DNA of 64,000 bases from Campylobacter showae (GTDB lineage: Bacteria > Campylobacterota > Campylobacteria > Campylobacterales > Campylobacteraceae): contig NZ_UWOK01000001.1 in assembly GCF_900573985.1 (NCBI RefSeq), forward strand, positions 620,001 to 684,000, in the 5' to 3' direction. Positions 27,187-36,340 of the stretch are shown here, piece by piece (within the stretch, counting starts at the first letter, position 1; every line of letters begins with the position of its first letter). Made by a program: the position numbers and the translations under genes. The notes below the pieces were generated by a model that saw nothing but the letters and a program-made list of their open reading frames with translations, searched no databases and was not told the DNA's origin.

Positions 27187-28149
27187 TTGAACATAAACGA
27201 AGCCATAGAGGCAACCGCAAAAAAGCAAAGCGAATGCAAAAGGCGATATATTAAAAGTGTAATTCTTGGACTCTTCTTTACCTTCGGCGTGCTTTTGATA
27301 GGAGGTGAGATCGTTATGTATATATTCGACAGCAGCGGAGCTGGAGATTTATTTGCAGCCGTCTATTTGCCGTTTATCATTCTTGCTATTAACATATCCG
27401 CATGCTATGCGCTGGATGCGGAAAAAGATTATACGAGTTTTTTTAAAAATACGTTCATTCGCATTGCAATAAAAGACGTAAATACAATCTTTAAATACGA
27501 TCCCCAAGCAGGCATAAGCAAACAAGAATTTAGAAAAATCAATATTTATTCACGCGACAGATTTCGTGCCGAAGACCTAATTAGCGGAACGTATAACGGC
27601 GTCAAATTTAATCTTAGCGAAGCTATAAGCATACCCAGGGATGCCAAACTAAAACTAGGCGACTCGCCCGGACTTAACCTAATCTCTCTAATATTTTTTG
27701 CTTGGTCAACGATGAAAGATATGCAGGCCTTTAGCGGCTCGGTTTTGGTCTGCGAGTTTTACAAGAAATTTAGCAGTCAAACGATAGTCGCGAGCCGCAC
27801 GTTAAATACTAAATTTATAGGCGAAAAAGAACAGATGGATGACGTGTTTTTTAGTAAAGAATTTCGGGTCTTTGCGGACGATAAGGTTGAGGCGAGGTAT
27901 CTTTTGACGCCCGCGTTTATGGAGCGCCTGCGAGAGCTAAAGGAAAAATTCGCGGGGAAAATGGGGGTGAGCGCGGCGTTTATGGACGATAAATTTTACC
28001 TATTTTTAAACGGAGCGAAAAATAAATTTGGAACAACTATCTTTTCGCTACCGCCGAGCCTTTATGACGTAAATCAGATAAAAAAGGAAATTTCAGAGCT
28101 TTTATCTATCATAGACGAGCTAAATTTGAACCTTGATATTTTTAAGTGA
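27187..28149 (+). CDS. DUF3137-family membrane protein
   Basis: The 320-residue protein starts at TTG with an AGAGG site. Two membrane helices lie near residues 26-45 (VILGLFFTFGVLLIGGEIVM) and 56-75 (FAAVYLPFIILAINISACYA), then a soluble beta-rich domain with FKYDPQAGISKQEF and ISGTYNGVKFNLSEA, the DUF3137 hallmark. The C-terminal half holds RTLNTKFIGEKEQMDDVFF and KFYLFLNGAK. Function of the family is unknown. It is flanked by its own terminator upstream and a promoter-like region downstream, so it is probably monocistronic. Confidence 0.8.
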   Translation: MNINEAIEATAKKQSECKRRYIKSVILGLFFTFGVLLIGGEIVMYIFDSSGAGDLFAAVYLPFIILAINISACYALDAEKDYTSFFKNTFIRIAIKDVNTIFKYDPQAGISKQEFRKINIYSRDRFRAEDLISGTYNGVKFNLSEAISIPRDAKLKLGDSPGLNLISLIFFAWSTMKDMQAFSGSVLVCEFYKKFSSQTIVASRTLNTKFIGEKEQMDDVFFSKEFRVFADDKVEARYLLTPAFMERLRELKEKFAGKMGVSAAFMDDKFYLFLNGAKNKFGTTIFSLPPSLYDVNQIKKEISELLSIIDELNLNLDIFK

Positions 28150-28307
28150 GGGCAAATTTGACGGCTGGGGTTTTTACAACTAAATTAGCATTTTTGCGGT
28201 GCAGGTTTTGCAGATAAATTTGGGTGGGAATTTACTACCGTACCTTCTAGCGTCTTACTAGTTAAAATTTAGCCGCCCGCCTTAACCCGTTTTTAGGCTT
28301 TTGATGA

Positions 28308-28313
28308 TATAAT
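28308..28313 (+). promoter_or_regulatory. Probable -10 box for the flavodoxin-fold reductase
   Basis: TATAAT within GATGATATAATTTC. It leaves a leader of roughly 110 bases before the coding start at 28434. No structured leader element is recognised. Confidence 0.5.
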
Positions 28314-28433
28314 TTCTCAAAAATAAGACTTTTGCGTTTTGGGGCGAGGTTTAAAAATCAGCAAATTTAATCAGCTTAAATTTAACGCCCCAAAAGCGCA
28401 AACGATCTAAAATTTATCAAAAAAGGAGTCAAA

Positions 28434-28982
28434 ATTAAAACGCTAGTAGTTTTATCCCACCCAAATTTCGCCGCCTCTCGCCTAAACAAGGCGCTGGTAA
28501 ACGCCGCTAAAAGCGCGGGCGCCGAGGTTCGCCACCTAGAGGGACTTTACGGCACCGATGCCCTTAAAATCGACGTCGCAGCAGAACAAGAGGCGTTTTC
28601 GCGCGCCGATCGCATCGTATTTTTGTTTCCGATGATGGGCTTTAACGTGCCCTCCATGCTAAAGGCCTACATCGACTACGTGCTTAGCCGCGGCTTTGCC
28701 TACGGCGAGGGTGCGAAGATCGCGGGCAAACAGCTACAAATCGCCGTTAGCGCGGGCGGCGGGCTAGGCGAATACTCTAAACACGGCGCGATCAAATTTA
28801 CTCTAAACGAGATTTTACTGCCGCTTCAGTGCTGCGCGGACTTTTGCGAGCTCGTTTACGGGCGGATTTTCGCTAGCTGCGGAGTGGAGCCGGGCGTGCC
28901 AGATAGCGCGATAGAGGCGCATGCGGCGAGATTTACGATGCTCTTAAACGACGAGCTTGAAGAGCACGAATATCAAATTTAA
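28434..28982 (+). CDS. Flavodoxin-fold NAD(P)H oxidoreductase (KefF/MdaB-like), apparent ATT start
   Basis: Coding clearly extends upstream of the first standard start codon (TTG at 28623). The in-frame protein reads KTLVVLSHPNFAASRLNKAL near the N-terminus, a typical flavodoxin-2 phosphate-binding loop, then RIVFLFPMMGFNVPSMLKAYIDYVLSRGFAY and AVSAGGGLGEY. Between the AAAGGAG at 28422-28428 and this sequence there is no ATG, GTG or TTG. The only codon at proper spacing is ATT at 28434, giving 182 residues. Such enzymes reduce quinones or modulate potassium efflux. Either a rare ATT start or a mutated ATG. Confidence 0.75.
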   Translation: MKTLVVLSHPNFAASRLNKALVNAAKSAGAEVRHLEGLYGTDALKIDVAAEQEAFSRADRIVFLFPMMGFNVPSMLKAYIDYVLSRGFAYGEGAKIAGKQLQIAVSAGGGLGEYSKHGAIKFTLNEILLPLQCCADFCELVYGRIFASCGVEPGVPDSAIEAHAARFTMLLNDELEEHEYQI

Positions 28983-29075
28983 CGAAGCAAAACAGCTCGG
29001 CCTTGAGCTAAATTTGCCTCGCTAGCGGCGATTTCCTGCGCGGAGTCGCCGCTTTTTCAAATTTAACCGCGTAAA

Positions 29076-29288
29076 ATGTCTACTTTGGTTTGAGTGAGCG
29101 GTTGGTTTGGCGCGTTTTGACGGTTTTTCATCGTCGCCTTTTTGGTGCTTTGTTTCGTTGCGGGCGTATTTTGCGGCGCGATTTGGTTAAATTTGCGCTA
29201 TCGTCACGAGGCCCACAAGCCGTATCTTTATGATGCGGACGATGATTTTGGTTTTATGAAATTTTTACGCATTAGGATTCGGCTTTAA
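29076..29288 (+). pseudogene. Decayed small membrane protein gene
   Basis: Seventy-one codons in one frame from the ATG at 29076 to the TAA at 29286 are broken by TGA at 29091-29093 and 29118-29120. After the second TGA the frame reads RFFIVAFLVLCFVAGVFCGA, a convincing membrane helix, followed by a basic and acidic tail (RYRHEAHKPY, DADDDFGFMKFL) ending RIRIRL. It may have been a small inner-membrane protein; expression from the internal TTG/GTG codons would cut the helix. No family is recognised. Confidence 0.35.
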
Positions 29289-29337
29289 ATTTAGCTCGTT
29301 TTAAAACGGCGCAAATCCTTATAAATTCGGAGTTTTT

Positions 29338-30024
29338 ATGATTTTTGGCAAGATTGATTATCTAAATTTGCTTCCTTTTCACGTATTTTTAAAGCGCTCG
29401 CGCCTAAGCTCGCAGGATAAAAAAATCATCGAATTTAAAAAGGGCGTGCCAAGCAAACTAAACCGCGATCTGCGCTGCCGCAGGATCGACGCCGCCGTGA
29501 TCTCAAGCATCGAAAGCCGCAAAAAGCGCTACAAAAAGGTGAGCCTGGGTATCGTGGCTAGGGGCGACGTCAAAAGCGTGCTCGTGCGAAAGGGCACCGC
29601 CGCGCGTCCCGACCCCGCGTCTGCGAGCTCAAACGCGCTAGCTGGAGTGCTAGGGCTTGAGGGCGAGGTGCTCATCGGCGACCGCGCGCTAAAGGCGTAT
29701 CTGCGGGAGGGCGAGGAGGTGTTTTATGACCTTGGGCGGGCGTGGCGCGAGCGGACGGGCTTGCCGTTTGTTTTCGGGCGATTTTCCTGCGTGAATGGGC
29801 GCGGCGCGTATGAGCGGCTGGCGCGCGAGTTTTTGCGAGCAAATGTCAAAATCCCAAACTACATCCTCGCCAAATACGCCCAAACCAGAGACATCAGCGC
29901 GGACGATATCAAATGGTATCTCAAATTTATCAGTTACGAAATCGGCGCAAAGGAGCAAAAGGCGTTGCGGATATTTTTCAAAGAAGTGCGAAAAAACGGA
30001 CGCACGGCAAAGCTTTTGGCATAG
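29338..30024 (+). CDS. mqnA: MqnA-like chorismate dehydratase (futalosine menaquinone pathway)
   Basis: The 228-residue protein starts MIFGKIDYLNLLPFHVFLKR, the MqnA N-terminus (GKIDYLNLLP), and has a PBP-like fold with KGVPSKLNRDLRCRRIDAAVISS, then GLPFVFGRFSCV and a C-terminal helix bundle. MqnA converts chorismate to 3-enolpyruvylbenzoate at the head of the futalosine route used by Campylobacter. The protein is shorter than some MqnA and has a basic C-terminal tail; a divergent paralogue is possible. A CGGAG site lies upstream. Confidence 0.75.
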   Translation: MIFGKIDYLNLLPFHVFLKRSRLSSQDKKIIEFKKGVPSKLNRDLRCRRIDAAVISSIESRKKRYKKVSLGIVARGDVKSVLVRKGTAARPDPASASSNALAGVLGLEGEVLIGDRALKAYLREGEEVFYDLGRAWRERTGLPFVFGRFSCVNGRGAYERLAREFLRANVKIPNYILAKYAQTRDISADDIKWYLKFISYEIGAKEQKALRIFFKEVRKNGRTAKLLA

Positions 30025-30146
30025 AGCGAATCGTAAATTTCTAGCTTAAGCGCCGTTTGGACTTGAGCCTTTGCGGTGCCGATAAATGCGTCTAGCGCTA
30101 AATTTACTTCGCGCGCTGCGTGAGAAATTTAAAATAAGGAGAAAAT

Positions 30147-31103
30147 ATGAAAAAATTTATCTTTCTAGCAGCATTTTGCGCTCTTTTAAACGCGGCGGAG
30201 ATAACGCCGCGGTGCCAAAGAGACGACGCTAAAGAGGTCGTCGTATGCTCTGATAAAAAGCTTGGAAATCTAATGTGGCAAGACGGCGCAAAGATAGCGG
30301 AGGCTACGTTTTAGCAGGCTAAAGACTACTGCGAGAATCTAAATTTTGCGGGATATGCCGGCTGGAGACTACCGAGTAAGGCTGAAATTTTAAGCATAGC
30401 CGATAAAAGCAGATATGAACCGGCTATAAAAAGAGAGTTTAAATACATAGCCGGAGTCGGTGCGTCTTATTGGAGCGGGGATAAATTTGAAGGCGATAAA
30501 AACCGTGCGTGGATAGTTGTTTTTAAACGAGGCGGGGATAACTGGAGCGAGCTAGATAAGCAAAATTTCGTGCGATGCGTGAGAGACGCTCAAATTTTGC
30601 AAGTTAGTCAAAATATTCCGTCCAATAATAACTCGGCAAATTTACATAACGACTCTAAGGTAGAAACTCCGAGCTTAGTCAAATCCGAAGCAGTGCCCGC
30701 CGCTCGCATCACACCGCCAAGTAATGAGGCGATGTACCGCGACGACAGCAAGAAAGTCGTGATAGATAGCATATATAGGCTGATGTGGCAAGACGGAGCT
30801 GATATATTTGAAGGCGATTGGGACGAAGCGGAACGCTACTGCGAAAATTTAAATTTCGCAGGATACTTAGACTGGAGATTGCCAAACAGATTAGAGCTTT
30901 TAAGCATCGAGGACGATAGTATGGTTATAAATGAGTCCTTTAAATACATAGGAAAAGACGAATACGGAGATGAAGCTTACTGGAGTTCTACTGAAAACTC
31001 CAACATCTCGTCGACCGCGTGGGTCGTGGTTTTTGAGGGTGATGACGGCTACTGGGAAGACATTTCTGTTCGCCGCTTCGTGCGGTGCGTCCGGCAGTAT
31101 TGA
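30147..31103 (+). pseudogene. Two-domain DUF1566 secreted protein interrupted by an amber codon
   Basis: The ATG at 30147 has an AAGGAG site and encodes a signal peptide (MKKFIFLAAFCALLNAAE). The frame holds two related DUF1566 (FGE-sulfatase/C-lectin-like) domains: NLMWQDGAKIAEA...CENLNFAGYAGWRLPSKAE and RLMWQDGADIFEG...CENLNFAGYLDWRLPNRLE, each ending FVRCVR. An in-frame TAG at 30312-30314 lies exactly where the second domain has Trp (GDWDEAERYC), so it looks like a TGG to TAG mutation. Total 319 codons. It is otherwise intact, implying recent loss, or readthrough. Confidence 0.75.
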
Positions 31104-31217
31104 TTTTCAAAGATATTAATAAAACCAAAAAGGAAAATAGATGAATAAATTTAGGCTCAAGATAAGTTAAAAACCTTCAAAGGAGTTTTTCTCAAAGAGA
31201 GTGCAAGCACAAGAACT

Positions 31218-31448
31218 ATGATCCTGTCGATGAAAAATAAGTATATAGTCCGTTCCCGAATTTCGCAGAAGAAATTTAGAGAAATTCTCAAGTATTTTGC
31301 AGAGGATATAGAGGCTACTAAAATAGCAAATTTAATCGGGACTTCTAGAATTTCCATCAACAAAATTCTAAAAAATATCAGAATTTTAATGGCTAGCGAG
31401 TGTGAAAAAATAAGTAAGTTTTCAGGCGAAATTTCCAAGCTCGCCTAG
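31218..31448 (+). pseudogene. Truncated IS1595-family transposase remnant
   Basis: This 76-codon frame reads MKNKYIVRSRISQKKFREIL, then YFAEDIEATKIANLIGTSRISINKIL, the N-terminal helix-turn-helix of ISXO2/IS1595 transposases, and stops shortly after CEKISKFSGEI, just where the catalytic DDE domain (E-D-E-S-Y) should begin. The rest of the element is absent, and terminal inverted repeats were not found. It lies between two broken genes, marking a decaying insertion spot. Confidence 0.65.
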
Positions 31449-31474
31449 AAGCTTCGCTTTGAGATTAACGAAAG

Positions 31475-32204
31475 CTACTTCTTTAACGGCTCTACCTTCT
31501 CGCCATCACAAGTTTTGACGCAGGCTGGATTATTTATGTCAGTATCAGGGTATCGTCCAGGATGATCCGGGTCTATCGTATAGTTTATGGTTATGTCGTT
31601 ACCGTCTATTATTAGCGATGACATCCATCCGTAGCCCTCTTTTGAGTTTAATATAAAATACGCCACATACTCCACCTCTTCAAATTTAACCCCTTTTTCT
31701 AGTAATATCTTGGCCGTATCAACGGAGTTTAGCATAATGGCGTAAGCCATAGGAGACAAGCCGAATCTATCTTTAGCCCTTATGTCGGCTCCTAAATTTA
31801 GCAAGGCATTAAAGGTATCTACGTCGTTTCTAAAGCAGCTTCATCAGCGGGGTTCTTTTATCCCTCATCTCTACGTCGGCGGTTAGGTTGTTGTCTTTTA
31901 TAAATTTAACTACGAAATCGGTATCTTTTCTATCAAGAGCGGCTCTTAAAGGCACGAGCGTAGCGTTTTTCTCTTTATCGCAAACGATATCTCTAACTCC
32001 AAATCCAAACGCCTCTATCTCCTCTTGCGTTACGTATTTAGCTAGCTCGGAGTTCGGGTCTATTTTAGTATCAGGCGTGACGGTAAAACCCGTCGGCATA
32101 GAGCCTGATCCAAATTTATCAAATTTAACTCCCAAAAACGAAAGATAAAAGAGGACGGCGGCAAAGGCGGCGAGTGTGAATATAAATTTAAAAAAGTTTT
32201 GCAA
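31475..32204 (-). pseudogene. Frameshifted ankyrin-repeat membrane protein
   Basis: The first frame (32204-31830) encodes MQNFFKFIFTLAAFAAVLFYL, a membrane anchor, then an ankyrin-like region with LVPLRAALDRKDTDFVVKFI and KRTPLMK, before a stop. The second frame (to 31475) continues with RNDVDTFNALLNLGADIRAK, GLSPMAYAIMLNSVDTAKIL and a C-terminal domain ending EKVEPLKK. Joining them across ATGAAGCTGC near 31838-31850 restores a continuous ankyrin protein of about 240 residues, so two bases have been lost or one gained. It could be a sequencing error, but the neighbours are also broken. Confidence 0.7.
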
Positions 32205-32470
32205 ATTTGATCCTTTTGCTCATGACTAAATTTACGAAATCTTAGCCAAAGGACGGTTAAATTTGAGTGAAATTGGAAGGGAAATTTGAAAAATGCGGGA
32301 GTAAATTTGGGGCGGGTTAAAGATGCTAAAAATCACACCGAAAACGGACGGGTTTTTCTAGCTAAATTTAAAGCGCAAATTTGACGTAAAAACGGCCGCT
32401 CGGGCGACTCGGGCAAGTCAAATTTGCCCGCTCAGGCATGCCCTAGCAAGCAAATTTAAGCGCGCAAGCC

Positions 32471-33190
32471 TCAGTCGTCGAACTCTTGCGAGATGACGGG
32501 CGAGAACTCCTCCCAGCGGAGTTTGGTTTTGGCCGTAGGCATCTTGCTTTGAAACGGCTCTTTTTTCATCGAGGCTACCGCCGCGCTGTCGCCGATCGGC
32601 GCCGCAGGAGCCTCCACGCCTAGCACCGCGCGCTCAAGATCGATAAAATCGCGCAAGATAACCGCGTAAGAGGCGAAAAAGTCGGCGTTTTTGTGAGCGG
32701 ATAAAAATTTGATAAATTCGTCGATAAATTTGTTCGTAACGTCCGTAAATAGCTTGCTGCTGATATTTGCCGCGCCCGCTACTTCGTCGCGCAAAAAGGT
32801 CGCCGTGGCTAAAAATATAAATCCGACGTAGTCCTCGCTGTCTTTGCAGGCCTCTTTGTCTCTGCGGTACGGGCTTAGCTTCAGACACTCGATCACGCGC
32901 AGCCTAGCCGCGCCGTCGTCGCGCCCGTCCTCGTAAAAGGAGGCGTTTAGCGGGATGTTTGAGTAAGAAAAGTCAAAAAGCACGTCGTTTTGCTCTCTGG
33001 CGAATTTCTCAAAGTCGAATTTGGCTAAATTTGCAAACGCGGCTTCGCTCTGGGGCGTAACTGGACTAGTCGCTAGGTAGGCTAGCTGTTCGCGCCAGCG
33101 GTCAAATTTACCGCCGTGCTCGTGAAAAAATAGCGGATAGGCCAAAAACTCGTAAAAATACGCGCGCGCCTTGGTTAAGTTATTATCCAT
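32471..33190 (-). CDS. TorD/DmsD-family molybdoenzyme chaperone
   Basis: The 239-residue protein is largely helical: ARAYFYEFLAYPLFF at the N-terminus, FDFSYSNIPLNASFYEDGRD mid-protein and DYVGFIFLATATFLRDE, the TorD core that binds the Tat signal of molybdoenzymes. It should prepare the FdhA precursor (Tat leader at 39480) for cofactor insertion and export. It overlaps the polyferredoxin gene by 8 bases. A C-terminal extension ends KLRWEEFSPVISQEFDD. Confidence 0.82.
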   Translation of the reverse strand: MDNNLTKARAYFYEFLAYPLFFHEHGGKFDRWREQLAYLATSPVTPQSEAAFANLAKFDFEKFAREQNDVLFDFSYSNIPLNASFYEDGRDDGAARLRVIECLKLSPYRRDKEACKDSEDYVGFIFLATATFLRDEVAGAANISSKLFTDVTNKFIDEFIKFLSAHKNADFFASYAVILRDFIDLERAVLGVEAPAAPIGDSAAVASMKKEPFQSKMPTAKTKLRWEEFSPVISQEFDD

Positions 33191-34853
33191 TTAAAACCTC
33201 TTCTTTCATTTGATCCATTTGCGCTTTTATCATCACTTTGGCTTTGCAGTCCGAGCAGCAATAAAGCGTCTTTAGCTTGGCTTTGTCGCCGTTAAATCTA
33301 GGCGCCATGATCGAGGCGATCTTCTCGACGGCCTTTTTGGTCGCAAACTCCTTGCCGCACTCGATACAGGCGAAAAGTTCGTCTCTGGCTAGCTCGCTAA
33401 AGGTAAAGAAACTAGGCTCCAGGTCGATCTTGCCGGGGCGCAAAAATATCGTGTCTTTTTCCGCACAGCTAAGCTCGCAGTATCCGCACGCGGTGCAGAC
33501 GCTCGGGTTAAAGACGATGGAGTTTGTTTTCTTGTCTGCGACTAGTGCAGCGACGTTGCACGCTCCCACGCAGCTTAGGCACAGCGTGCAGGTGTCTTGA
33601 TTTATCTCGACGCGGCCGTATCTGATGAGCTCGGTGGTGCTAACGGAGCCTAAATTTTGCCCGTCCACAAGCCACTCTAGGCGCTTGGCGAAAATTTCGC
33701 GCTTTGGCATGGCGTACTCGGTGATGGAGTGCTGAGAGCCCTCGATAAATTTAGCCTGAGATAGGGCGCTTTTTAGCTTGTCTTCGTTCTGCGCGACTAG
33801 GACGGCTTTTTCGTTAAATTTAAGCTCGTAAATTTGATTTACGATATCCACCGCGTCTTTGGTGCCTTTGCCGATATTTTGCTCGTAGATCACGACCTGC
33901 GCGCCGCTTTCTTGAAGCAATGTAAGCAGATGCGTCTCGCTCAAAAATCTCTCGCCGCTCACGGCAAAAGGCAGCACGTTTGCGGGTAGATTTACGCTTA
34001 AATTTTCTAAATTCGCCTTTGCAGGCACGATTAGCGCGATCTTGCCGCGGTATAGTTTGGCTATCTGGGCAAACGAATTTCGCGGCATATCGGAGTAATC
34101 AAGCGCGCCGCTAGGGCATACGCTCACGCAGCCGCCGCAGTTTACGCAGTCGATGTGCGAAAAAACTAGGTGCTTGGTTTCGTCTTCTTTTAGGATCGCT
34201 ACCGTAGGGCAGGCCTCGACGCACCTGCCGCAGATCTCGTGTCTGCGTTCGTGGTACTGGCAGATCGTGGAGTCGTAGTGGACGTGGCTTTTAAATTTAA
34301 ATTTCGGGCTTTGCGCATCTAGCAGCGAGGCGATTTCCTCGTCGCTTTTGCCTGCGATCTCGTAGCAGCCGCTTTGCTTTAGCATGTATTCGCGTGCGTT
34401 TTCTACTAGGAAAAAGTCGCAGTCCACCTCAAACTCGCCGTCGGGACGCAAAACTAGCACGCTTAGCTCGCCTGCGGCTCCGTAGATAAATTTGATCTCA
34501 AAATGCGTCAGCTCGATGGTTTTAAAGCCTTTAACCTTAAGCAAATTCGCCAAATTTTCGCGTCCGCCGTTGCTAACGATCACGACGTTTTTGCCGACGG
34601 GTTTTTCGTAGTCGATGTCGCGCGCTAGGTCAAAGGCGCTGGCTCTAGCCTCATAAAGCAAAAGCGTGTTTTTAGCCTTATCCAGTACCGAGTCTGCGGT
34701 ATTTTTTAGATAAAAATTTATCTCCGGCGCTACGACGCTTGATTTTAGTTTAGGCGAATTTGAGACGAGATACTCGCCTTCGCCGTTTATCTCGATCTGC
34801 TCGTTTAGCATCAAATTCTCGTCAAAATCGTTGTAAAAACCGAATTCTTTCAT
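33183..34853 (-). CDS. Polyferredoxin-like 4Fe-4S protein of the formate dehydrogenase locus
   Basis: The 556-residue cytoplasmic-looking protein has 4Fe-4S motifs at about residues 210-225 (CGRCVEACP), 235-250 (CVNCGGCVSVCP), 425-435 (CTLCLSCVGAC) and 453-465 (CTACGYCELSC), and a zinc-ribbon-like end (CIECGKEF...CCSDCKAK). The N-terminal part (GKNVVIVSNGGRENLANLL) may be a Rossmann-like domain. C. jejuni has the same gene next to selA (Cj1377c). It could carry electrons for, or mature, formate dehydrogenase. It is divergent from selA and coupled to torD. Confidence 0.8.
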   Translation of the reverse strand: MKEFGFYNDFDENLMLNEQIEINGEGEYLVSNSPKLKSSVVAPEINFYLKNTADSVLDKAKNTLLLYEARASAFDLARDIDYEKPVGKNVVIVSNGGRENLANLLKVKGFKTIELTHFEIKFIYGAAGELSVLVLRPDGEFEVDCDFFLVENAREYMLKQSGCYEIAGKSDEEIASLLDAQSPKFKFKSHVHYDSTICQYHERRHEICGRCVEACPTVAILKEDETKHLVFSHIDCVNCGGCVSVCPSGALDYSDMPRNSFAQIAKLYRGKIALIVPAKANLENLSVNLPANVLPFAVSGERFLSETHLLTLLQESGAQVVIYEQNIGKGTKDAVDIVNQIYELKFNEKAVLVAQNEDKLKSALSQAKFIEGSQHSITEYAMPKREIFAKRLEWLVDGQNLGSVSTTELIRYGRVEINQDTCTLCLSCVGACNVAALVADKKTNSIVFNPSVCTACGYCELSCAEKDTIFLRPGKIDLEPSFFTFSELARDELFACIECGKEFATKKAVEKIASIMAPRFNGDKAKLKTLYCCSDCKAKVMIKAQMDQMKEEVLNG

Positions 34854-34974
34854 GATTTTCTCCCCGCGCTACGCGTTATCAAAATTAAGCGCATTTTAAT
34901 ACTAAAGGCATTAATAGGCTCTGAATTTTTATATTTATTTTTTTTAATAAGATTAGATTTATCCAAATTTATGC

Positions 34975-34980
34975 TAAAAT
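34975..34980 (+). promoter_or_regulatory. Probable -10 box for selA-selB
   Basis: TAAAAT within TGCTAAAATC (extended -10), preceded by a T-rich run at 34928-34945 and 35 bases before the selA start. Confidence 0.5.
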
Positions 34981-35014
34981 CGCGCTCGGTAACACAAATT
35001 TACTAGGAGCTAAT

Positions 35015-36340
35015 TTGAACGAACTACGAAAACTTCCGCAGATAGATAAATTTATAAAAAATGAGCGATTTTTCGGGCTTGACACGAGCTTGCTAACCAA
35101 AGTCGCTAGGGCCGAGTTAGAGAGCCTTCGCGCTCAAATTTTAGGCGGCGGGAACTGCCCGGAGCTTGGCGCCATCGTCCAAAACACGCTCGCAAGATAC
35201 GAAAAAGCATCAAATTTGAGCCTGCGTAGCCTGATAAACGCAACCGGCGTCGTCATCCACACCAATCTCGGCCGCAGCGCGATCGATCCCGAAATTTTAC
35301 GCCGAGCCCAGCCCGTTATCACGGGGTATTCAAATTTAGAATACAGCGTCGAAAAGGGCGGCCGTTCAAACCGCTACGACTACGTGGGCGGGCTGCTGGC
35401 GGAGCTTTTCGGATTTGAGGACGCCATAGTCGTGAACAACAACGCAAGTGCGGTATTTTTGGTGCTAAATACCTTCTCAAAAGGCGGCGAAGCCATCATC
35501 AGCAGAGGCGAGCTAGTCGAGATCGGCGGGAGCTTTCGCGTGCCAGAAGTCATGGCAAACTCGGGCGCGATCCTACGCGAAGTGGGCACGACGAATAAAA
35601 CCAATCTGCGCGACTACGAGGAAGCGATAAACGAAAACTCGAAGCTGATTTTAAAAGTGCATCGCTCAAATTTCGACATCGTGGGCTTTAGCGAGGATAC
35701 GGCGATGCCGGATCTTAGCGCGCTGGCAAGAGAGCGAAATCTCATTGATTATTTTGATCTTGGCGGCGGATTTTACGGCGAGCTGCCTTACGGTCTCGAG
35801 CGCAACGAGCCGAATCTAAAAAATCTAAAAGACGCCTCGCTCGTTAGCTTTAGCGGCGATAAGCTCTTTGGCTCCGTGCAGTGCGGCATAATCCTAGGTA
35901 AACGCGAACTAATAGCAAAACTAAAGAAAAATCAGCTGCTAAGAATGCTGCGCGTGGATAAGGTGATCATCTCGCTGCTGGCCGAGAGCGTCAAAGCCTA
36001 CGCAAACCGCGAATTTGAGCTTATCACGACGGTAAAACAGCTCTATAAAAGCGTGGAAGAGCTGGAAAACACGGCAAATTTCATAAACTCACAGCTAAAA
36101 ACTCCGCTTGAAATCGTGCGCACGACGACCTTCGTAGGAGGCGGCACTATGCCAAACAAACGCATACCTAGCCTCGCGCTAGCTGTCAAAGGAAACGCGA
36201 ACGAAAACGAGGCTAAATTTAGGAAAAATCTCGTGATCGGCCGCATCGAGGAGGGCAAATTTCTGCTCGATCTTCGCAGCGTACTAGACGCGGACGTGCA
36301 AAATTTGATAGAAAAAATCAACGAAACGGATGAAAAATGA
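35015..36340 (+). CDS. selA: L-seryl-tRNA(Sec) selenium transferase
   Basis: The 441-residue PLP enzyme starts at TTG with a TAGGAGC site. NATGVVIHTNLGRSAID, NLEYSVEKGGRSNRYDY, VNNNASAVFLVLNTF and the PLP-lysine motif SFSGDKLFGSVQCG (Lys283) identify it. It converts Ser-tRNA(Sec) to Sec-tRNA(Sec) using selenophosphate. It overlaps selB by 4 bases (ATGA). The product is needed for the UGA codon in fdhA at 40011. Confidence 0.96.
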   Translation: MNELRKLPQIDKFIKNERFFGLDTSLLTKVARAELESLRAQILGGGNCPELGAIVQNTLARYEKASNLSLRSLINATGVVIHTNLGRSAIDPEILRRAQPVITGYSNLEYSVEKGGRSNRYDYVGGLLAELFGFEDAIVVNNNASAVFLVLNTFSKGGEAIISRGELVEIGGSFRVPEVMANSGAILREVGTTNKTNLRDYEEAINENSKLILKVHRSNFDIVGFSEDTAMPDLSALARERNLIDYFDLGGGFYGELPYGLERNEPNLKNLKDASLVSFSGDKLFGSVQCGIILGKRELIAKLKKNQLLRMLRVDKVIISLLAESVKAYANREFELITTVKQLYKSVEELENTANFINSQLKTPLEIVRTTTFVGGGTMPNKRIPSLALAVKGNANENEAKFRKNLVIGRIEEGKFLLDLRSVLDADVQNLIEKINETDEK

